The notes: generated from the letters alone by a model not told the origin. Positions 1 through 10,402 are shown, numbered from the stretch's first letter. The stretch: DNA of 64,000 nucleotides from Actinoplanes sp. DH11 (GCF_020873875.1 NZ_JAHWGU010000006.1:1-64000); one strand, 5' to 3'. Numbers and translations are program-made.

Positions 1-230
1 GCCGGGGGGGGGGGGGGGGGCGGGGGGGGGGGGGGGGGGGGGTGGGGGGGGGGGGGGACGCCGTGGGGTGGTGAGCGCGCGGTGTGGGGTGGCGGGGACG
101 CCGTGGGGTGGCGAGCGCGCGGTGTGGGGTGGCTGGGGCGGCGGGGGGCCGCGGGAGGGTGTGGGGGCGGCGGGACGGGATCTTCGCTGCGGCTTGGAGG
201 TGCGTCTTCAGCCGCCGGTTTGCGCTGGCG
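1..230. repeat. Poly-G tract and 40-bp tandem repeat
   Basis: Positions 4-57 are almost pure G, broken only by C at 21 and T at 43. Two 40-bp direct repeats follow at about 58-97 and 98-137; they differ at one base (ggtggTgag versus ggtggCgag). The remainder to 230 is G-rich with no convincing gene. The stretch lies just beyond the 3' end of the minus-strand MocR gene. A real G-quadruplex-forming tract and a sequencing artefact at an assembly edge are both possible. Confidence 0.7.
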
Positions 231-1688
231 TCAACGGGTGATGGGGGGTGTGGCCGCTCGTGCGGCGTGCGCCAGCTGGGTGGACACCTCCGGGTGGCCG
301 TCGGCGATCAGGCCGACGGTGACCCGCAGGTGGGGCTGGCGGGCGGGGCCGACGGTGAACGCGGTGCCGGCCGCCGCGCCGATGCCGGCACTGGCCAGGT
401 TTAGCAGGGCGGCCTGTTCGTCGGCGACGGGGAGCCAGATGTTGAGGCCTTCGCCGGGCGGCAGGTTGATGCCGGCGGCGGCGAGACCGGTGGTGATCAG
501 GTGGCGCCGGCGGGCGTATTCGTCGCGGGCGGCCCGGACCGCCGCGATCGAGGCAGGGTCGGTGAGCAGGGTGAGCAGCAGATGCTGGAGGAGGCGGCTG
601 GTCCAGCCCTGGCCGAGCAGGCGCCGTTCCAGGATGGGGTCGAGCACGGCTGCGGGGCCGCTGACCGCGGCGAGGCGCAGGTCGGGGCCGTGCGATTTGG
701 AGAAGCTGCGGACGTGGACGACCTGGCGGGGCAGGTGGGCGCCGAGGGAGCAGAGCGGTCCGGACGCGAGGTCGCCGGCGGAGTCGTCTTCGACCACGTA
801 CACCTGGGGGTGTGGCGCGAGGACGCCGGCGAGGGCGCCGGATCGCGCGGCGGTCCACGACGCGCCGGTGGGGTTGTGGGCCCGGGGTTGCAGGAAGACG
901 GCGGCGGGTCGCCGGGTCAGGGCGGTGGCGAGCTGGTCGGGCAGCATGCCGGCGGCGTCGGTGCCGACGCCGATCACCGAGACGCCGAGGACTTCGAGCA
1001 GGTCGAGCAGGGGCGGGAAGCAGGGGTTCTCGACCACGGCGAGGTCGCCGAGACGCAGCAGGGCGGTGGAGACCTGGTCGACGGCGTCCATCGCGCCGTC
1101 GAACACGGCGAGGCGTTCGGCGGGGTACGGCCATTGCTCCCGCAGCAGTTCGCCGAGCGCGGGCAGCACCGGCGCGTCGAGGTAGCTCGTGGGTGCGGGG
1201 GAGAGGCCGTGCAGCGCCGGGAGGGGTGGCAGCAGCGCCGGGTCGGGCACGCCGGTGGAGAGGTCGAGGCCGAAGCCGGGGGTGTGGCGCAGTGCGGCCC
1301 GGTAGCGCCCGGGGCCGGCGGTGGCGACGGAGGTGCCGCGCCTGCCGTCTGTCCGGATGGTGCCGGCGCGGCGCAGCAGCTGCCAGGCCGCGTTGACGGT
1401 GCTGGGGGAGAGGCGCAGTTCGGCGGCGACGGAACGGACGGGCGGCAGTTTCGCGCCGGGGGCGAGGGCGCCGTCGCCGACGGCCCGGCTGACGGCTTCG
1501 GCGAGGCCGCGGGCGCTGGGATCGGTGAGGCGTTGCGTCACGGCGCCGAGGGCAGGCGGTTGCGGCACGGCGCCGAGGTCGGTGCGGCGTGGCGTCACGG
1601 CGCCGAGGTCAGGCCGTTGCGGCACGGCGCCGAGGTCGGTGGGGCGTGGGGTCACATCGCTGGGCACTTTTGTGACAGTACATTTCAA
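231..1688 (-). CDS. MocR/GabR-type PLP-dependent transcriptional regulator
   Basis: Probable GntR-superfamily regulator of the MocR branch, about 485 residues: an N-terminal winged helix-turn-helix (about residues 58-122) fused to a class I aminotransferase-like domain (about 140-480). The expected PLP lysine is in SFSKSHGPDLR (K331). MocR proteins use PLP-amine chemistry as an effector sensor; GabR, for example, controls GABA genes. It is divergent from mmsA and an omega-aminotransferase, so it probably regulates beta-alanine or polyamine breakdown. The start is uncertain: the first codon is TTG at 1688, and GTG codons at 1667 and 1655 are alternatives. Residues 18-55 are an odd LGAV(P/T) repeat encoded by a duplicated 57-bp unit. 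Confidence 0.85.
   Translation of the reverse strand: MKCTVTKVPSDVTPRPTDLGAVPQRPDLGAVTPRRTDLGAVPQPPALGAVTQRLTDPSARGLAEAVSRAVGDGALAPGAKLPPVRSVAAELRLSPSTVNAAWQLLRRAGTIRTDGRRGTSVATAGPGRYRAALRHTPGFGLDLSTGVPDPALLPPLPALHGLSPAPTSYLDAPVLPALGELLREQWPYPAERLAVFDGAMDAVDQVSTALLRLGDLAVVENPCFPPLLDLLEVLGVSVIGVGTDAAGMLPDQLATALTRRPAAVFLQPRAHNPTGASWTAARSGALAGVLAPHPQVYVVEDDSAGDLASGPLCSLGAHLPRQVVHVRSFSKSHGPDLRLAAVSGPAAVLDPILERRLLGQGWTSRLLQHLLLTLLTDPASIAAVRAARDEYARRRHLITTGLAAAGINLPPGEGLNIWLPVADEQAALLNLASAGIGAAAGTAFTVGPARQPHLRVTVGLIADGHPEVSTQLAHAARAATPPITR
1539..1652. repeat. 57-bp tandem duplication in the 5' end of the MocR gene
   Basis: Two 57-bp units (1539-1595 and 1596-1652) differ at only about four positions. 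Each contains two cores CACGGCGCCGAGG, at 1539, 1566, 1596 and 1623 (steps of 27, 30 and 27 bp). All steps are multiples of three and keep the MocR frame open, giving a repeated LGAV peptide. If translation begins further downstream, the same repeats would instead lie in the leader or operator. Confidence 0.85.
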
Positions 1689-1720
1689 GGATTGTTCGGT
1701 CCATGGCCGTCACATAATGT
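1671..1720 (+). promoter_or_regulatory. mmsA promoter/operator region
   Basis: The sequence has a -10-like CATAAT (1713-1718) nine bases before the mmsA ATG at 1727 and a weak -35 TTGTTC (1692-1697). It also shows an inverted pair TGTGAC (1671-1676) / GTCACA (1709-1714), and a direct copy of GTCACAT at 1651-1657. The -10 position predicts a transcript starting at or next to the ATG, so mmsA may be leaderless. The GTCACAT copies are candidate binding sites for the divergent MocR protein. This is inferred from sequence only. Confidence 0.45.
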
Positions 1721-1726
1721 CGGCCC

Positions 1727-3214
<1,488 letters not shown>

Positions 3215-3216
3215 GG

Positions 3217-4566
3217 ATGGATCACATGACCTCGGACTCGCAGGTGCGCGCCGACGACCGCGCCCACGTCTTCCACTCCTGGTCCGCGCAGGGCCTGATC
3301 GACCCGCTGCCGATCAAGGGGGCGTCGGGCAGCTGGTTCTGGGACTACGACGACCGCCGGTACCTGGACTTCTCGTCGCAGCTCGTCAACATCAACATCG
3401 GGCACCAGCACCCGCGGCTGGTGGCGGCCATCCAGGAGCAGGCCGCCACGCTCTGCACGATCCAGCCGGCCTTCGCCAACGACAAGCGCGGCGAGGCGGC
3501 CCGGATGATCGCTGAGGTCGCGCCGGAGGGGCTGAACAAGGTCTTCTTCACCAACGGCGGCGCCGAGGCGAACGAGAACGCGATCCGGATGGCGCGGCTG
3601 CACACCGGGCGGCACAAGGTGCTCTCCACCTACCGCAGCTACCACGGCTCGACGGCGACCGCGATCACCGCCACCGGCGACCCGCGGCGCTGGCCCAACG
3701 AGCCGGTGGCGGTCGGCGTCGTGCACTTCTGGGGGCCGTACCCGTACCGCTCGCCGTTCCACTCGGACAGCGCCGAGCAGGAGGCCGAGCGGGCGCTGGC
3801 GCACCTGCGCGACACCGTGGTGTTCGAGGGGCCGGGCACGATCGCCGCGATCCTGATCGAGACGGTGGTCGGCACCAACGGCATCCTGGTGCCCCCGCCG
3901 GGATACCTCGCCGGCGTGCGGGCGATCTGCGACGAGTTCGGGATCGTCCTCATCGCCGACGAGGTGATGGCGGGGTTCGGCCGGTGCGGCGAGTGGTTCG
4001 CCGTCGACCGCTGGGGCGTCGTCCCGGACCTGATCACCTTCGCCAAGGGGGTGAACTCGGGGTACCTGCCGCTCGGCGGCGTGATCATCTCCGAGGCGAT
4101 CGCCGAGACGTTCCGGGAGCGGCCGTTCCCGGGCGGCCTCACCTACTCCGGGCATCCGCTGGCGTGCGCGTCCGCGGTGGCGAGCATGCAGATCTTCAAG
4201 GAGGAGGGCGTCGTCGAGCACGCCCGGATGCTGGGTGAGGACGTGATCGGCCCGGAACTCGCCGCGATCGCGGAGCGGCACCCCAGCGTCGGCGAGGTGC
4301 GCGGCCTGGGCGTCTTCTGGGCCGTCGAGCTGGTCACCGATCGGGCCGCGCGGACGCCGCTGGTGCCCTTCAACGCCATCGGCCCGGCCGCCGCGCCGAT
4401 GGCCGCGGTCGCCGCCGCCTGCAAGGAGCGCGGCCTCTGGCCGTTCACCCATTTCAACCGGATCCATGTGGTGCCGCCGTGCACCATCAGTGTGGACGAG
4501 GTGCGGCAGGGCCTGGCGATCCTGGACGAGGCCCTGACCGTGGCGGACGGCTATACCACCACCTGA
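3217..4566 (+). CDS. Class III omega-aminotransferase (beta-alanine:pyruvate type)
   Basis: PLP-dependent class III aminotransferase of 449 residues. Visible motifs are FFTNGGAEANENAIRMAR (110-127), the PLP-ring Asp248 in IADEVMAGFGR, and Schiff-base Lys277 in TFAKGVNSGYLPLGG. Position directly after mmsA suggests it converts beta-alanine to malonate semialdehyde, which MmsA then consumes. Taurine or another omega-amino acid are alternative donors. ATG 3217 lies 2 bp after the mmsA stop and a second ATG is at 3226; either could be used. The open frame extends upstream through mmsA, but that extension is an out-of-frame reading of mmsA. Confidence 0.9.
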   Translation: MDHMTSDSQVRADDRAHVFHSWSAQGLIDPLPIKGASGSWFWDYDDRRYLDFSSQLVNINIGHQHPRLVAAIQEQAATLCTIQPAFANDKRGEAARMIAEVAPEGLNKVFFTNGGAEANENAIRMARLHTGRHKVLSTYRSYHGSTATAITATGDPRRWPNEPVAVGVVHFWGPYPYRSPFHSDSAEQEAERALAHLRDTVVFEGPGTIAAILIETVVGTNGILVPPPGYLAGVRAICDEFGIVLIADEVMAGFGRCGEWFAVDRWGVVPDLITFAKGVNSGYLPLGGVIISEAIAETFRERPFPGGLTYSGHPLACASAVASMQIFKEEGVVEHARMLGEDVIGPELAAIAERHPSVGEVRGLGVFWAVELVTDRAARTPLVPFNAIGPAAAPMAAVAAACKERGLWPFTHFNRIHVVPPCTISVDEVRQGLAILDEALTVADGYTTT

Positions 4567-4581
4567 ACACAGGATTACGTC

Positions 4582-4619
4582 GCCTGAAACGGGGTCGAAG
4601 TTCTGATTCCGTTTCAGGC
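4582..4619. promoter_or_regulatory. 11-bp perfect inverted repeat between aminotransferase and dehydrogenase genes
   Basis: GCCTGAAACGG (4582-4592) pairs perfectly with CCGTTTCAGGC (4609-4619) across a 16-nt spacer. No T-tract follows, so it is a weak candidate for an intrinsic terminator and could equally be an operator for the downstream dehydrogenase/transporter genes. A CGGATTC element follows at 4633-4639, reminiscent of the box before the other polyamine genes. Confidence 0.5.
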
Positions 4620-4703
4620 TTGGAAATTACTTCGGATTCCCTTGCCCCTCCACACGCCGATGTGGAATGGTCTCGCCAGCCCGGGTGAGATCCCCGGCAC
4701 ACC

Positions 4704-6155
4704 ATGAACCGGAAGGCCCCCTCTTTCGTGAGTACCGTGCTGCGCAACTTCGTTGCCGGGTCGTACACCGACACCGCCGACGGGATCACCTCACCGGTCG
4801 TCGACCCCAGCACGGGGGAGACCTACGCGCAGGCGCCGGTCTCCTCGGCGCGCGACGTGGCGGCGGCCGTCGACGCCGCCGCCGAGGGGTTCGAGACGTG
4901 GCGCGACAGCACCCCGGCGGAGCGGCAGCGGGCGCTGCTGCGGATCGCGGACGCCGTCGAGGCCCGGGCCGAGGAGATCATCGCGGCGGAGTGCCGCAAC
5001 ACCGGCAAGCCGGTTGAGGCGACCCGCCAGGAGGAGATGGCGCCGATCCTCGACGAGCTGCGGTTCTTCGCCGGCGCGGCGCGCATCCTGGAGGGCAAGG
5101 CGGCGGGGGAGTACCTGCGGGACCACACCTCGTTCGTGCGGCGTGAGCCGATCGGCGTGGTCGCGCAGGTCGCGCCCTGGAACTATCCGATGGTGATGGC
5201 GGTCTGGAAGTTCGCGCCGGCCGTCGCGGCCGGCAACGCGGTGGTGCTCAAGCCCTCCGACACCACCCCGGTGAGCACGCTGCTGCTCGCCGAGATCGCC
5301 GCGGAGTTCCTGCCGCCGGGCGTGCTCAACGTGGTCTGCGGCGACCGGGACACCGGCCGGGCCCTGGTGGCGAACCCGGTGCCGCAACTCGTGTCGATCA
5401 CCGGTTCGACCCGGGCCGGCATGGAGGTGGCGGCGGCCGCGGCACCGGATCTGAAGAAGGTTCATCTGGAGCTCGGTGGCAAGGCGCCGGTCGTGGTCTT
5501 CGACGACGTCGACATCGAGGCGACCGCCGCCGCGATCGCCGGCGCCGGCTACTTCAACGCCGGCCAGGACTGCACGGCCGCGACCCGGGTGCTGGTGCAC
5601 GAGCGGATCGCCGCCGACTTCAGCGCCGCGCTGGCGGCCGCGGCCCGCGGCACCCGGGTGGGCCCGCCGTCGGACACCGGTGCCTGGTTCGGCCCGGTCA
5701 ACAACGCCGACCAGCTGGAGCGGGTCACCGGTTTCCTGGCGCGCACCCCAGAGCACGCCGCGGTGGTGGCCGGCGGCAAGCGGATCGGCGAGCGCGGATA
5801 CTTCCTGGAACCGACCGTCGTGACCGGACTGCGCCAGCGGGATGAGATGATCCAGGACGAGATCTTCGGCCCGGTCATCACGGTGCAGAGCTTCAGTGAC
5901 GAGGCACAGGCGGTCCGCTGGGCCAACGACGTCCGGTTCGGTCTCAGCGCCAGCGTCTGGACGCAGAACCACGGCCGGGCGATGCGAGTCTCCCGTCGGC
6001 TCGACTTCGGCGCGGTGTGGATCAACACGCACCTGCCGTTCGTCTCGGAGATGCCGCACGGAGGCTACGGTCACTCCGGTTACGGCAAAGACCTTTCGAT
6101 GTACGGCTTCGAGGAGTACACCCGGATCAAGCACGTGATGAGCTACAACGGCTGA
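4704..6155 (+). CDS. Gamma-aminobutyraldehyde dehydrogenase (copy 1)
   Basis: NAD-dependent aldehyde dehydrogenase, 483 residues, of the aminobutyraldehyde/betaine-aldehyde group. It probably oxidises 4-aminobutyraldehyde (1-pyrroline) from putrescine to GABA. General base Glu256 is in HLELGGK and catalytic Cys290 in NAGQDCTAATRV. The GQDCTA context is typical of PatD-like enzymes. It is followed 44 bp later by potABCD genes, linking uptake to breakdown. It is clearly paralogous to the dehydrogenase at 18789-20225. The ATG at 4704 has no strong ribosome site; a GTG shortly downstream is an alternative. Confidence 0.88.
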   Translation: MNRKAPSFVSTVLRNFVAGSYTDTADGITSPVVDPSTGETYAQAPVSSARDVAAAVDAAAEGFETWRDSTPAERQRALLRIADAVEARAEEIIAAECRNTGKPVEATRQEEMAPILDELRFFAGAARILEGKAAGEYLRDHTSFVRREPIGVVAQVAPWNYPMVMAVWKFAPAVAAGNAVVLKPSDTTPVSTLLLAEIAAEFLPPGVLNVVCGDRDTGRALVANPVPQLVSITGSTRAGMEVAAAAAPDLKKVHLELGGKAPVVVFDDVDIEATAAAIAGAGYFNAGQDCTAATRVLVHERIAADFSAALAAAARGTRVGPPSDTGAWFGPVNNADQLERVTGFLARTPEHAAVVAGGKRIGERGYFLEPTVVTGLRQRDEMIQDEIFGPVITVQSFSDEAQAVRWANDVRFGLSASVWTQNHGRAMRVSRRLDFGAVWINTHLPFVSEMPHGGYGHSGYGKDLSMYGFEEYTRIKHVMSYNG

Positions 6156-6199
6156 TCCGGCCACCAGAACCCGCAAAAAAGCCCCGCTTGAGGTGATAG

Positions 6200-7357
6200 A
6201 TGACCACTTCTCCCCCGCACCACGCCACGAGTGCGCCGCCTGGGAACGGGCAGCACACCGGGCACCCGGCGATCGAGTTCGCCGGCGTGCGCAAGGATTA
6301 CCTGTCGCACGGTGAGGCGGTGCCGGCCGTCAAGAGCCTGGACCTGGCGATCGGACAGGGGGAGTTCTTCTCGCTGCTCGGCCCCTCCGGCTGCGGCAAG
6401 ACCACCACCATGCGGATGATCGCGGGCTTCGAGGACCCCACCGCCGGCAAGATCTTCCTCGACGGCAAGGACGTCACGGGTGTCGCGCCGAACAAGCGGG
6501 ACGTCAACATGGTCTTCCAGTCGTACGCCCTCTTCCCGCACCTGAACGTGCTGCAGAACGTCGCCTTCGGCCTGGAGCGCAAGAAGGTCGCGAAGAGCGA
6601 GATCCGCCGCCGGGTCGGCGAGATGCTGGAGATCGTGTCGCTGACCGGGATGGAGAAGCGGCAGCCCAAGGAGATGTCCGGTGGCCAGCAGCAGCGGGTG
6701 GCCCTGGCCCGGGCCCTGGTGAACCATCCCCGCGCCCTGCTGCTCGACGAGCCGCTCGGCGCCCTCGACCTCAAGCTGCGCCAGCAGATGCAGGTCGAGC
6801 TCAAGCGCATCCAGCGCGAGGTCGGCATCACCTTCGTCTACGTCACGCACGATCAGGGCGAGGCGCTGACCATGTCGGACCACATCGCGGTGATGAACGG
6901 CGGCCTGATCGAGCAGCTCGGCTCGCCGCGGGCCATCTACGAGCGCCCGGCGTCGCGGTTCGTGGCCGGCTTCATCGGCACCTCGAACCTGATCGACGGG
7001 CGGATCGCCTGGGTCGAGAACGGCCTCGGGGTGATCGACCTGGGCTCGGGGGAGCGGGTGCTGATGCCGGTGCCCGGCACGGTGCAGCCCGGCCGTGACG
7101 TCGAGGTGTCGGTCCGGCCCGAGAAGATCGACCTGCACCGCACGGCGCCGCACGCGCCGGGCCTCAGCGTCGTCTCCGGTGTCGTCTCCGAGGTTGTGTA
7201 TCACGGCACATCGACGAACTACACAGTGGCGACGACCGCCGGATCGGACTTCGTGGTGTTCGATCAGAACGCACATGACGCCGAGGACGTCGCCTCGCGC
7301 GGCGAGCGCGTCTTCCTCACCTGGGCCCCGCAGCACTCGTACCCGATCGGAGTCTGA
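6200..7357 (+). CDS. potA: Spermidine/putrescine ABC importer ATPase
   Basis: Energises polyamine uptake at the cytoplasmic face. It is 385 residues: a nucleotide-binding domain with Walker A GPSGCGKTT (61-69), Q-loop FQSYALFPH, signature SGGQQQR (160-166), Walker B LLLDEPLGALD (180-190) and an H-loop histidine in YVTHDQGEA. A C-terminal TOBE domain runs from about residue 290. Four genes (ATPase, binding protein, two permeases) follow one another with tiny gaps, the classic potABCD arrangement. GAGGTG precedes ATG 6200. Substrate is inferred from the family and the catabolic neighbours. Confidence 0.9.
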   Translation: MTTSPPHHATSAPPGNGQHTGHPAIEFAGVRKDYLSHGEAVPAVKSLDLAIGQGEFFSLLGPSGCGKTTTMRMIAGFEDPTAGKIFLDGKDVTGVAPNKRDVNMVFQSYALFPHLNVLQNVAFGLERKKVAKSEIRRRVGEMLEIVSLTGMEKRQPKEMSGGQQQRVALARALVNHPRALLLDEPLGALDLKLRQQMQVELKRIQREVGITFVYVTHDQGEALTMSDHIAVMNGGLIEQLGSPRAIYERPASRFVAGFIGTSNLIDGRIAWVENGLGVIDLGSGERVLMPVPGTVQPGRDVEVSVRPEKIDLHRTAPHAPGLSVVSGVVSEVVYHGTSTNYTVATTAGSDFVVFDQNAHDAEDVASRGERVFLTWAPQHSYPIGV

Positions 7358-7401
7358 AGTTGTTTCCCACCGATAAGCCGGACCCCTCCGTCCTCCGGGG
7401 C

Positions 7402-8610
7402 ATGACGCAGCGGCGGTTCGGCCGCCGCGACGCGCTGCGCCTCGGCGGGATGTCGGCAATGGGAGCGTTCCTCGCCGCCTGCGGCGTGCAAGGACAGGGC
7501 AAGCCGCAGGCCAGTGTCGCGCCCGACGCCGTCGCCAAGTTCTGGGGCGGCAAGGCCAAGAACGGCAAGCTGAACTTCGCCAACTGGCCGCTGTACATGG
7601 ACCCGAAGAAGCCGGAACTCAAGAAGTTCACCGAGAAGACCGGCATCCAGGTCAACTACGACGAAGTGATCGAGGAGATGGGGCCGTGGTTCGCCAAGGT
7701 CCAGCCGCAGCTGTCCGCCGGGCAGTCGATCGGCTTCGACCTCATGGTGATCACGAACTCGATCCAGTTCGGCCAGTTCCGCGACGCCGGCTTCCTGGCG
7801 CCGCTGGACCACTCGAAGCTGCCGAACTACGTGGCCAACGCGGCCAAGTCGTACGCGCAGTCCTCCTACGACCTGGGCAACGTGTTCAGCATCCCGTGGG
7901 CCTCCGGCATCACCGGCATCGCCTACGACCCGGACAAGATCAAGCGCCCGATCACCAAGCTCGCCGACCTGTGGGACCCGGAGTTCAAGGGCAAGGTCGG
8001 CATGTTCCGCGACCTGCAGGAGCTGGGCAACTTCGGTCTGCTCGCGGCGGGCCTCAAGCCGGCCGAGTCGGGTGAGGCGGAGTGGCGCAAGGCGGCCGCG
8101 AAGCTGCGCGAGCAGAAGGACGCCGACATCGTCCGGCAGTACTACGACCAGAGCTACGTCGACGCGCTCGGCAAGGGCGAGGTCTGGATCACCCAGGCCT
8201 GGTCCGGTGACATCTTCCAGAAGAACGTCTCCGACGGCACGAACTTCAAGTTCGTGATCCCCGAGGAGGGCGGCACCATCTGGACCGACAACATGACCAT
8301 CCCGATCACGGCGGAGAACCCGGTCGACGCGATCACCGCGATGGACTTCTTCTACGAGGTGGAGAACGCCGCCACCCTGGCCGAGTACATCAACTACGTG
8401 TGCCCGGTGCCGGCCGCGCAGGCTGCCATGAGGAAGCACGCCGCGGCGCTCTCCGGCGAGGACAAGGAGTACCTGGAGTCGGTCGCGAGCAGCGAACTGG
8501 TCTTCCCGGGCGAGTCCGACTACGCCAAGCTGCACTACTACGTCGACTTCAACACGGCCGAGGAGCAGCAGGACTTCACCAAGATCTTCGACCCGATCGT
8601 GCTGGGCTGA
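7402..8610 (+). CDS. potD: Polyamine-binding lipoprotein of the ABC importer
   Basis: Extracytoplasmic binding protein (PotD/PotF-like, bacterial extracellular solute-binding fold), 402 residues from ATG 7402. The N-terminus has a twin-arginine-like stretch (RRFGRRDALRLGG) and a lipobox LAAC, so it is probably exported folded and lipid-anchored. Typical features are LNFANWPLYMD near the mature start and the conserved central region with IPWASGITGIAYDP. An upstream TTG at 7360 in the same frame would add 14 residues, but ATG 7402 gives a normal signal peptide and follows CCGGGG. It sits between the ATPase and the permeases. Confidence 0.88.
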   Translation: MTQRRFGRRDALRLGGMSAMGAFLAACGVQGQGKPQASVAPDAVAKFWGGKAKNGKLNFANWPLYMDPKKPELKKFTEKTGIQVNYDEVIEEMGPWFAKVQPQLSAGQSIGFDLMVITNSIQFGQFRDAGFLAPLDHSKLPNYVANAAKSYAQSSYDLGNVFSIPWASGITGIAYDPDKIKRPITKLADLWDPEFKGKVGMFRDLQELGNFGLLAAGLKPAESGEAEWRKAAAKLREQKDADIVRQYYDQSYVDALGKGEVWITQAWSGDIFQKNVSDGTNFKFVIPEEGGTIWTDNMTIPITAENPVDAITAMDFFYEVENAATLAEYINYVCPVPAAQAAMRKHAAALSGEDKEYLESVASSELVFPGESDYAKLHYYVDFNTAEEQQDFTKIFDPIVLG

Positions 8611-8613
8611 TCC

Positions 8614-9477
8614 ATGGGCCGGGTCAGACGTGCACTCGCGCCCTACCTGCTCGTACTGCCGGGTGGGTTGTGGCTCCTGATGTTCTTCGCGGTGCCGATG
8701 GCGACCATGCTGTCGTTGTCGCTGCAGGAGGGCGACATCGTCAACGGGTACGTCTTCACGGGTCACTGGCAGACCTACGTGGAGGCGATCTCTGATTATC
8801 AGACCCAGTTGATCCGCTCGCTGGTGTACGGCGCCGTCGCCACGATCATCCTGATCGTGCTGGCATTTCCGGCCGCGTACTGGATCGCCTTCTACGGTGG
8901 CCGGCGCAAGGCGACCTACCTGTTCCTGCTGCTGTTGCCGTTCTTCGTGTCGTTCGTGCTGCGCACCATCTCGTGGCGGCTGATCCTCACCGACGACGGC
9001 TTCCTGCTGCGCCCGCTGAAGGAGATCGGGCTCCTCGCCGACGGATTCCACATCCTCGGCACCCCGGTCGCGGTGATCGGCGGCCTGGTGTACAACTTCC
9101 TGCCCTTCATGGTGCTGCCGATCTACGTGGCCCTGGAGCGCATCGACCCGCGTGTGGTCGAGGCGGCGCGGGACCTGTACGCCTCGCCGATCACCGCGTT
9201 CCGCCGGGTGATCCTGCCGCTGGCGCTGCCCGGCGTCTTCGCCGGCGTGCTGATGACGTTCATCCCGGTCAGTTCCGACTACGTCAACTCGGAGGTGCTG
9301 GGCAGCTCGGAGACCACCATGATCGGGCAGGTAATCCAGAGTCAGTATCTGTCGAGTTCCAACTACCCGACCGCCTCGGCGCTCTCCTTCACCCTGATGG
9401 CGGTGCTGCTGATCGGCGTCTTCTCCTACGCGAGGGCGCTCGGCACCGAGGACGTCATGAAGGTGGCGGCCCGATGA
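8614..9477 (+). CDS. potB: Polyamine ABC transporter permease
   Basis: Inner-membrane permease of the binding-protein-dependent transport family, 287 residues with about six hydrophobic helices; the first (about 10-30) follows a short basic N-terminus. The cytoplasmic EAA loop EAARDLYASPITAFRRVILP lies around residues 180-200 and contacts PotA. It starts 4 bp after the binding-protein gene and its stop overlaps the next start (ATGA), which indicates translational coupling. Confidence 0.9.
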   Translation: MGRVRRALAPYLLVLPGGLWLLMFFAVPMATMLSLSLQEGDIVNGYVFTGHWQTYVEAISDYQTQLIRSLVYGAVATIILIVLAFPAAYWIAFYGGRRKATYLFLLLLPFFVSFVLRTISWRLILTDDGFLLRPLKEIGLLADGFHILGTPVAVIGGLVYNFLPFMVLPIYVALERIDPRVVEAARDLYASPITAFRRVILPLALPGVFAGVLMTFIPVSSDYVNSEVLGSSETTMIGQVIQSQYLSSSNYPTASALSFTLMAVLLIGVFSYARALGTEDVMKVAAR

Positions 9478-10325
9478 CCACGACGATGCCCGCGCCGGAG
9501 ACGACGGTTACGCCGCCGGTACCGCGGCGGCGGCTGATCCGTTTCGGCGGCGTCCAGCTGATGCACCTCTACACCTGGCTGATCATCGGGTGGCTGATCC
9601 TGCCGATCCTGGTGATGATCCTGTTCGGGTTCAACAACCCGAGCGGGCGCTACAACCAGACCTGGCAGGGCTTCACACTGAAGTGGTACGGGCAGCTCTT
9701 CGCGCTCGAGGACCTCACCTCGGCGTTGATCCTGTCGCTGGTCATCGCGATCGCGGCGTCGGTGATCTCGGCGGCGCTCGGCACCGGCATCGGTTACGCG
9801 CTGGGCCGGCACCGGTTCCGCGGCGCCGGCGGCATGAACCTGATCATGTTCGCCACGATGTCGTCACCGGAGCTGGTGATGGGCGCGTCGCTGCTGACGC
9901 TGTTCGTCTCGCTCGGCGTCGGCCTGGGCCCGCTGACGATCACCATCGCGCACGTCATGTTCTCCATCTCGTTCGTCGCTACCGTGGTGCGGGCCCGGGT
10001 GCTCACCCTGGACCGGTCGCTCGAGGAGGCCGCCGCCGACCTCGGGGCGAACGCGTGGACGACGTTCTGGAAGGTGACCTTCCCGATCATCCTGCCGGCC
10101 GTCTTCTCCGGTTTCATGCTGGCGTTCGCGCTGAGCGTGGACGATTTCGTGGTCACCAACTTCACCGCGGGCACCAGCGTCACGTTCCCGCTGTGGATCT
10201 GGGGCGCCACCCGTGTCGGCCTGCCGCCGCAGGTGAACGTGATGGGCACGCTGATCTTCGCGGCCGGCGTGCTGATCGCGGTGCTCACCAGCATCCGGTC
10301 CCGGCCCCGCCGGCAGACCGGCTGA
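9474..10325 (+). CDS. potC: Polyamine ABC transporter permease
   Basis: Second permease subunit, 283 residues from ATG 9474, which overlaps the potB stop by 4 bp. About six transmembrane helices and an EAA loop (EEAAADLGANAWTTFWKVTF) around residues 185-205 are visible. The sequence between the last helices, SVDDFVVTNFTAG, is typical of PotC. The open frame runs further upstream inside potB but that part is not coding here. A strong terminator directly follows. Confidence 0.9.
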   Translation: MTTTMPAPETTVTPPVPRRRLIRFGGVQLMHLYTWLIIGWLILPILVMILFGFNNPSGRYNQTWQGFTLKWYGQLFALEDLTSALILSLVIAIAASVISAALGTGIGYALGRHRFRGAGGMNLIMFATMSSPELVMGASLLTLFVSLGVGLGPLTITIAHVMFSISFVATVVRARVLTLDRSLEEAAADLGANAWTTFWKVTFPIILPAVFSGFMLAFALSVDDFVVTNFTAGTSVTFPLWIWGATRVGLPPQVNVMGTLIFAAGVLIAVLTSIRSRPRRQTG

Positions 10326-10337
10326 CAGAGGTGCGTG

Positions 10338-10375
10338 CGGCGCCGCCGGGTCATCGGCCCGGCGGCGCCGTTTTT
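10338..10375 (+). terminator. Rho-independent terminator after potABCD
   Basis: A perfect 13-bp GC-rich stem (10338-10350 with 10358-10370), 7-nt loop and T5 run (10371-10375), 12 bp after the potC stop. It closes the transport operon. Confidence 0.92.
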
Positions 10376-10402
10376 GTACGCCCAGACGTCCCGAAACGGC
10401 GC

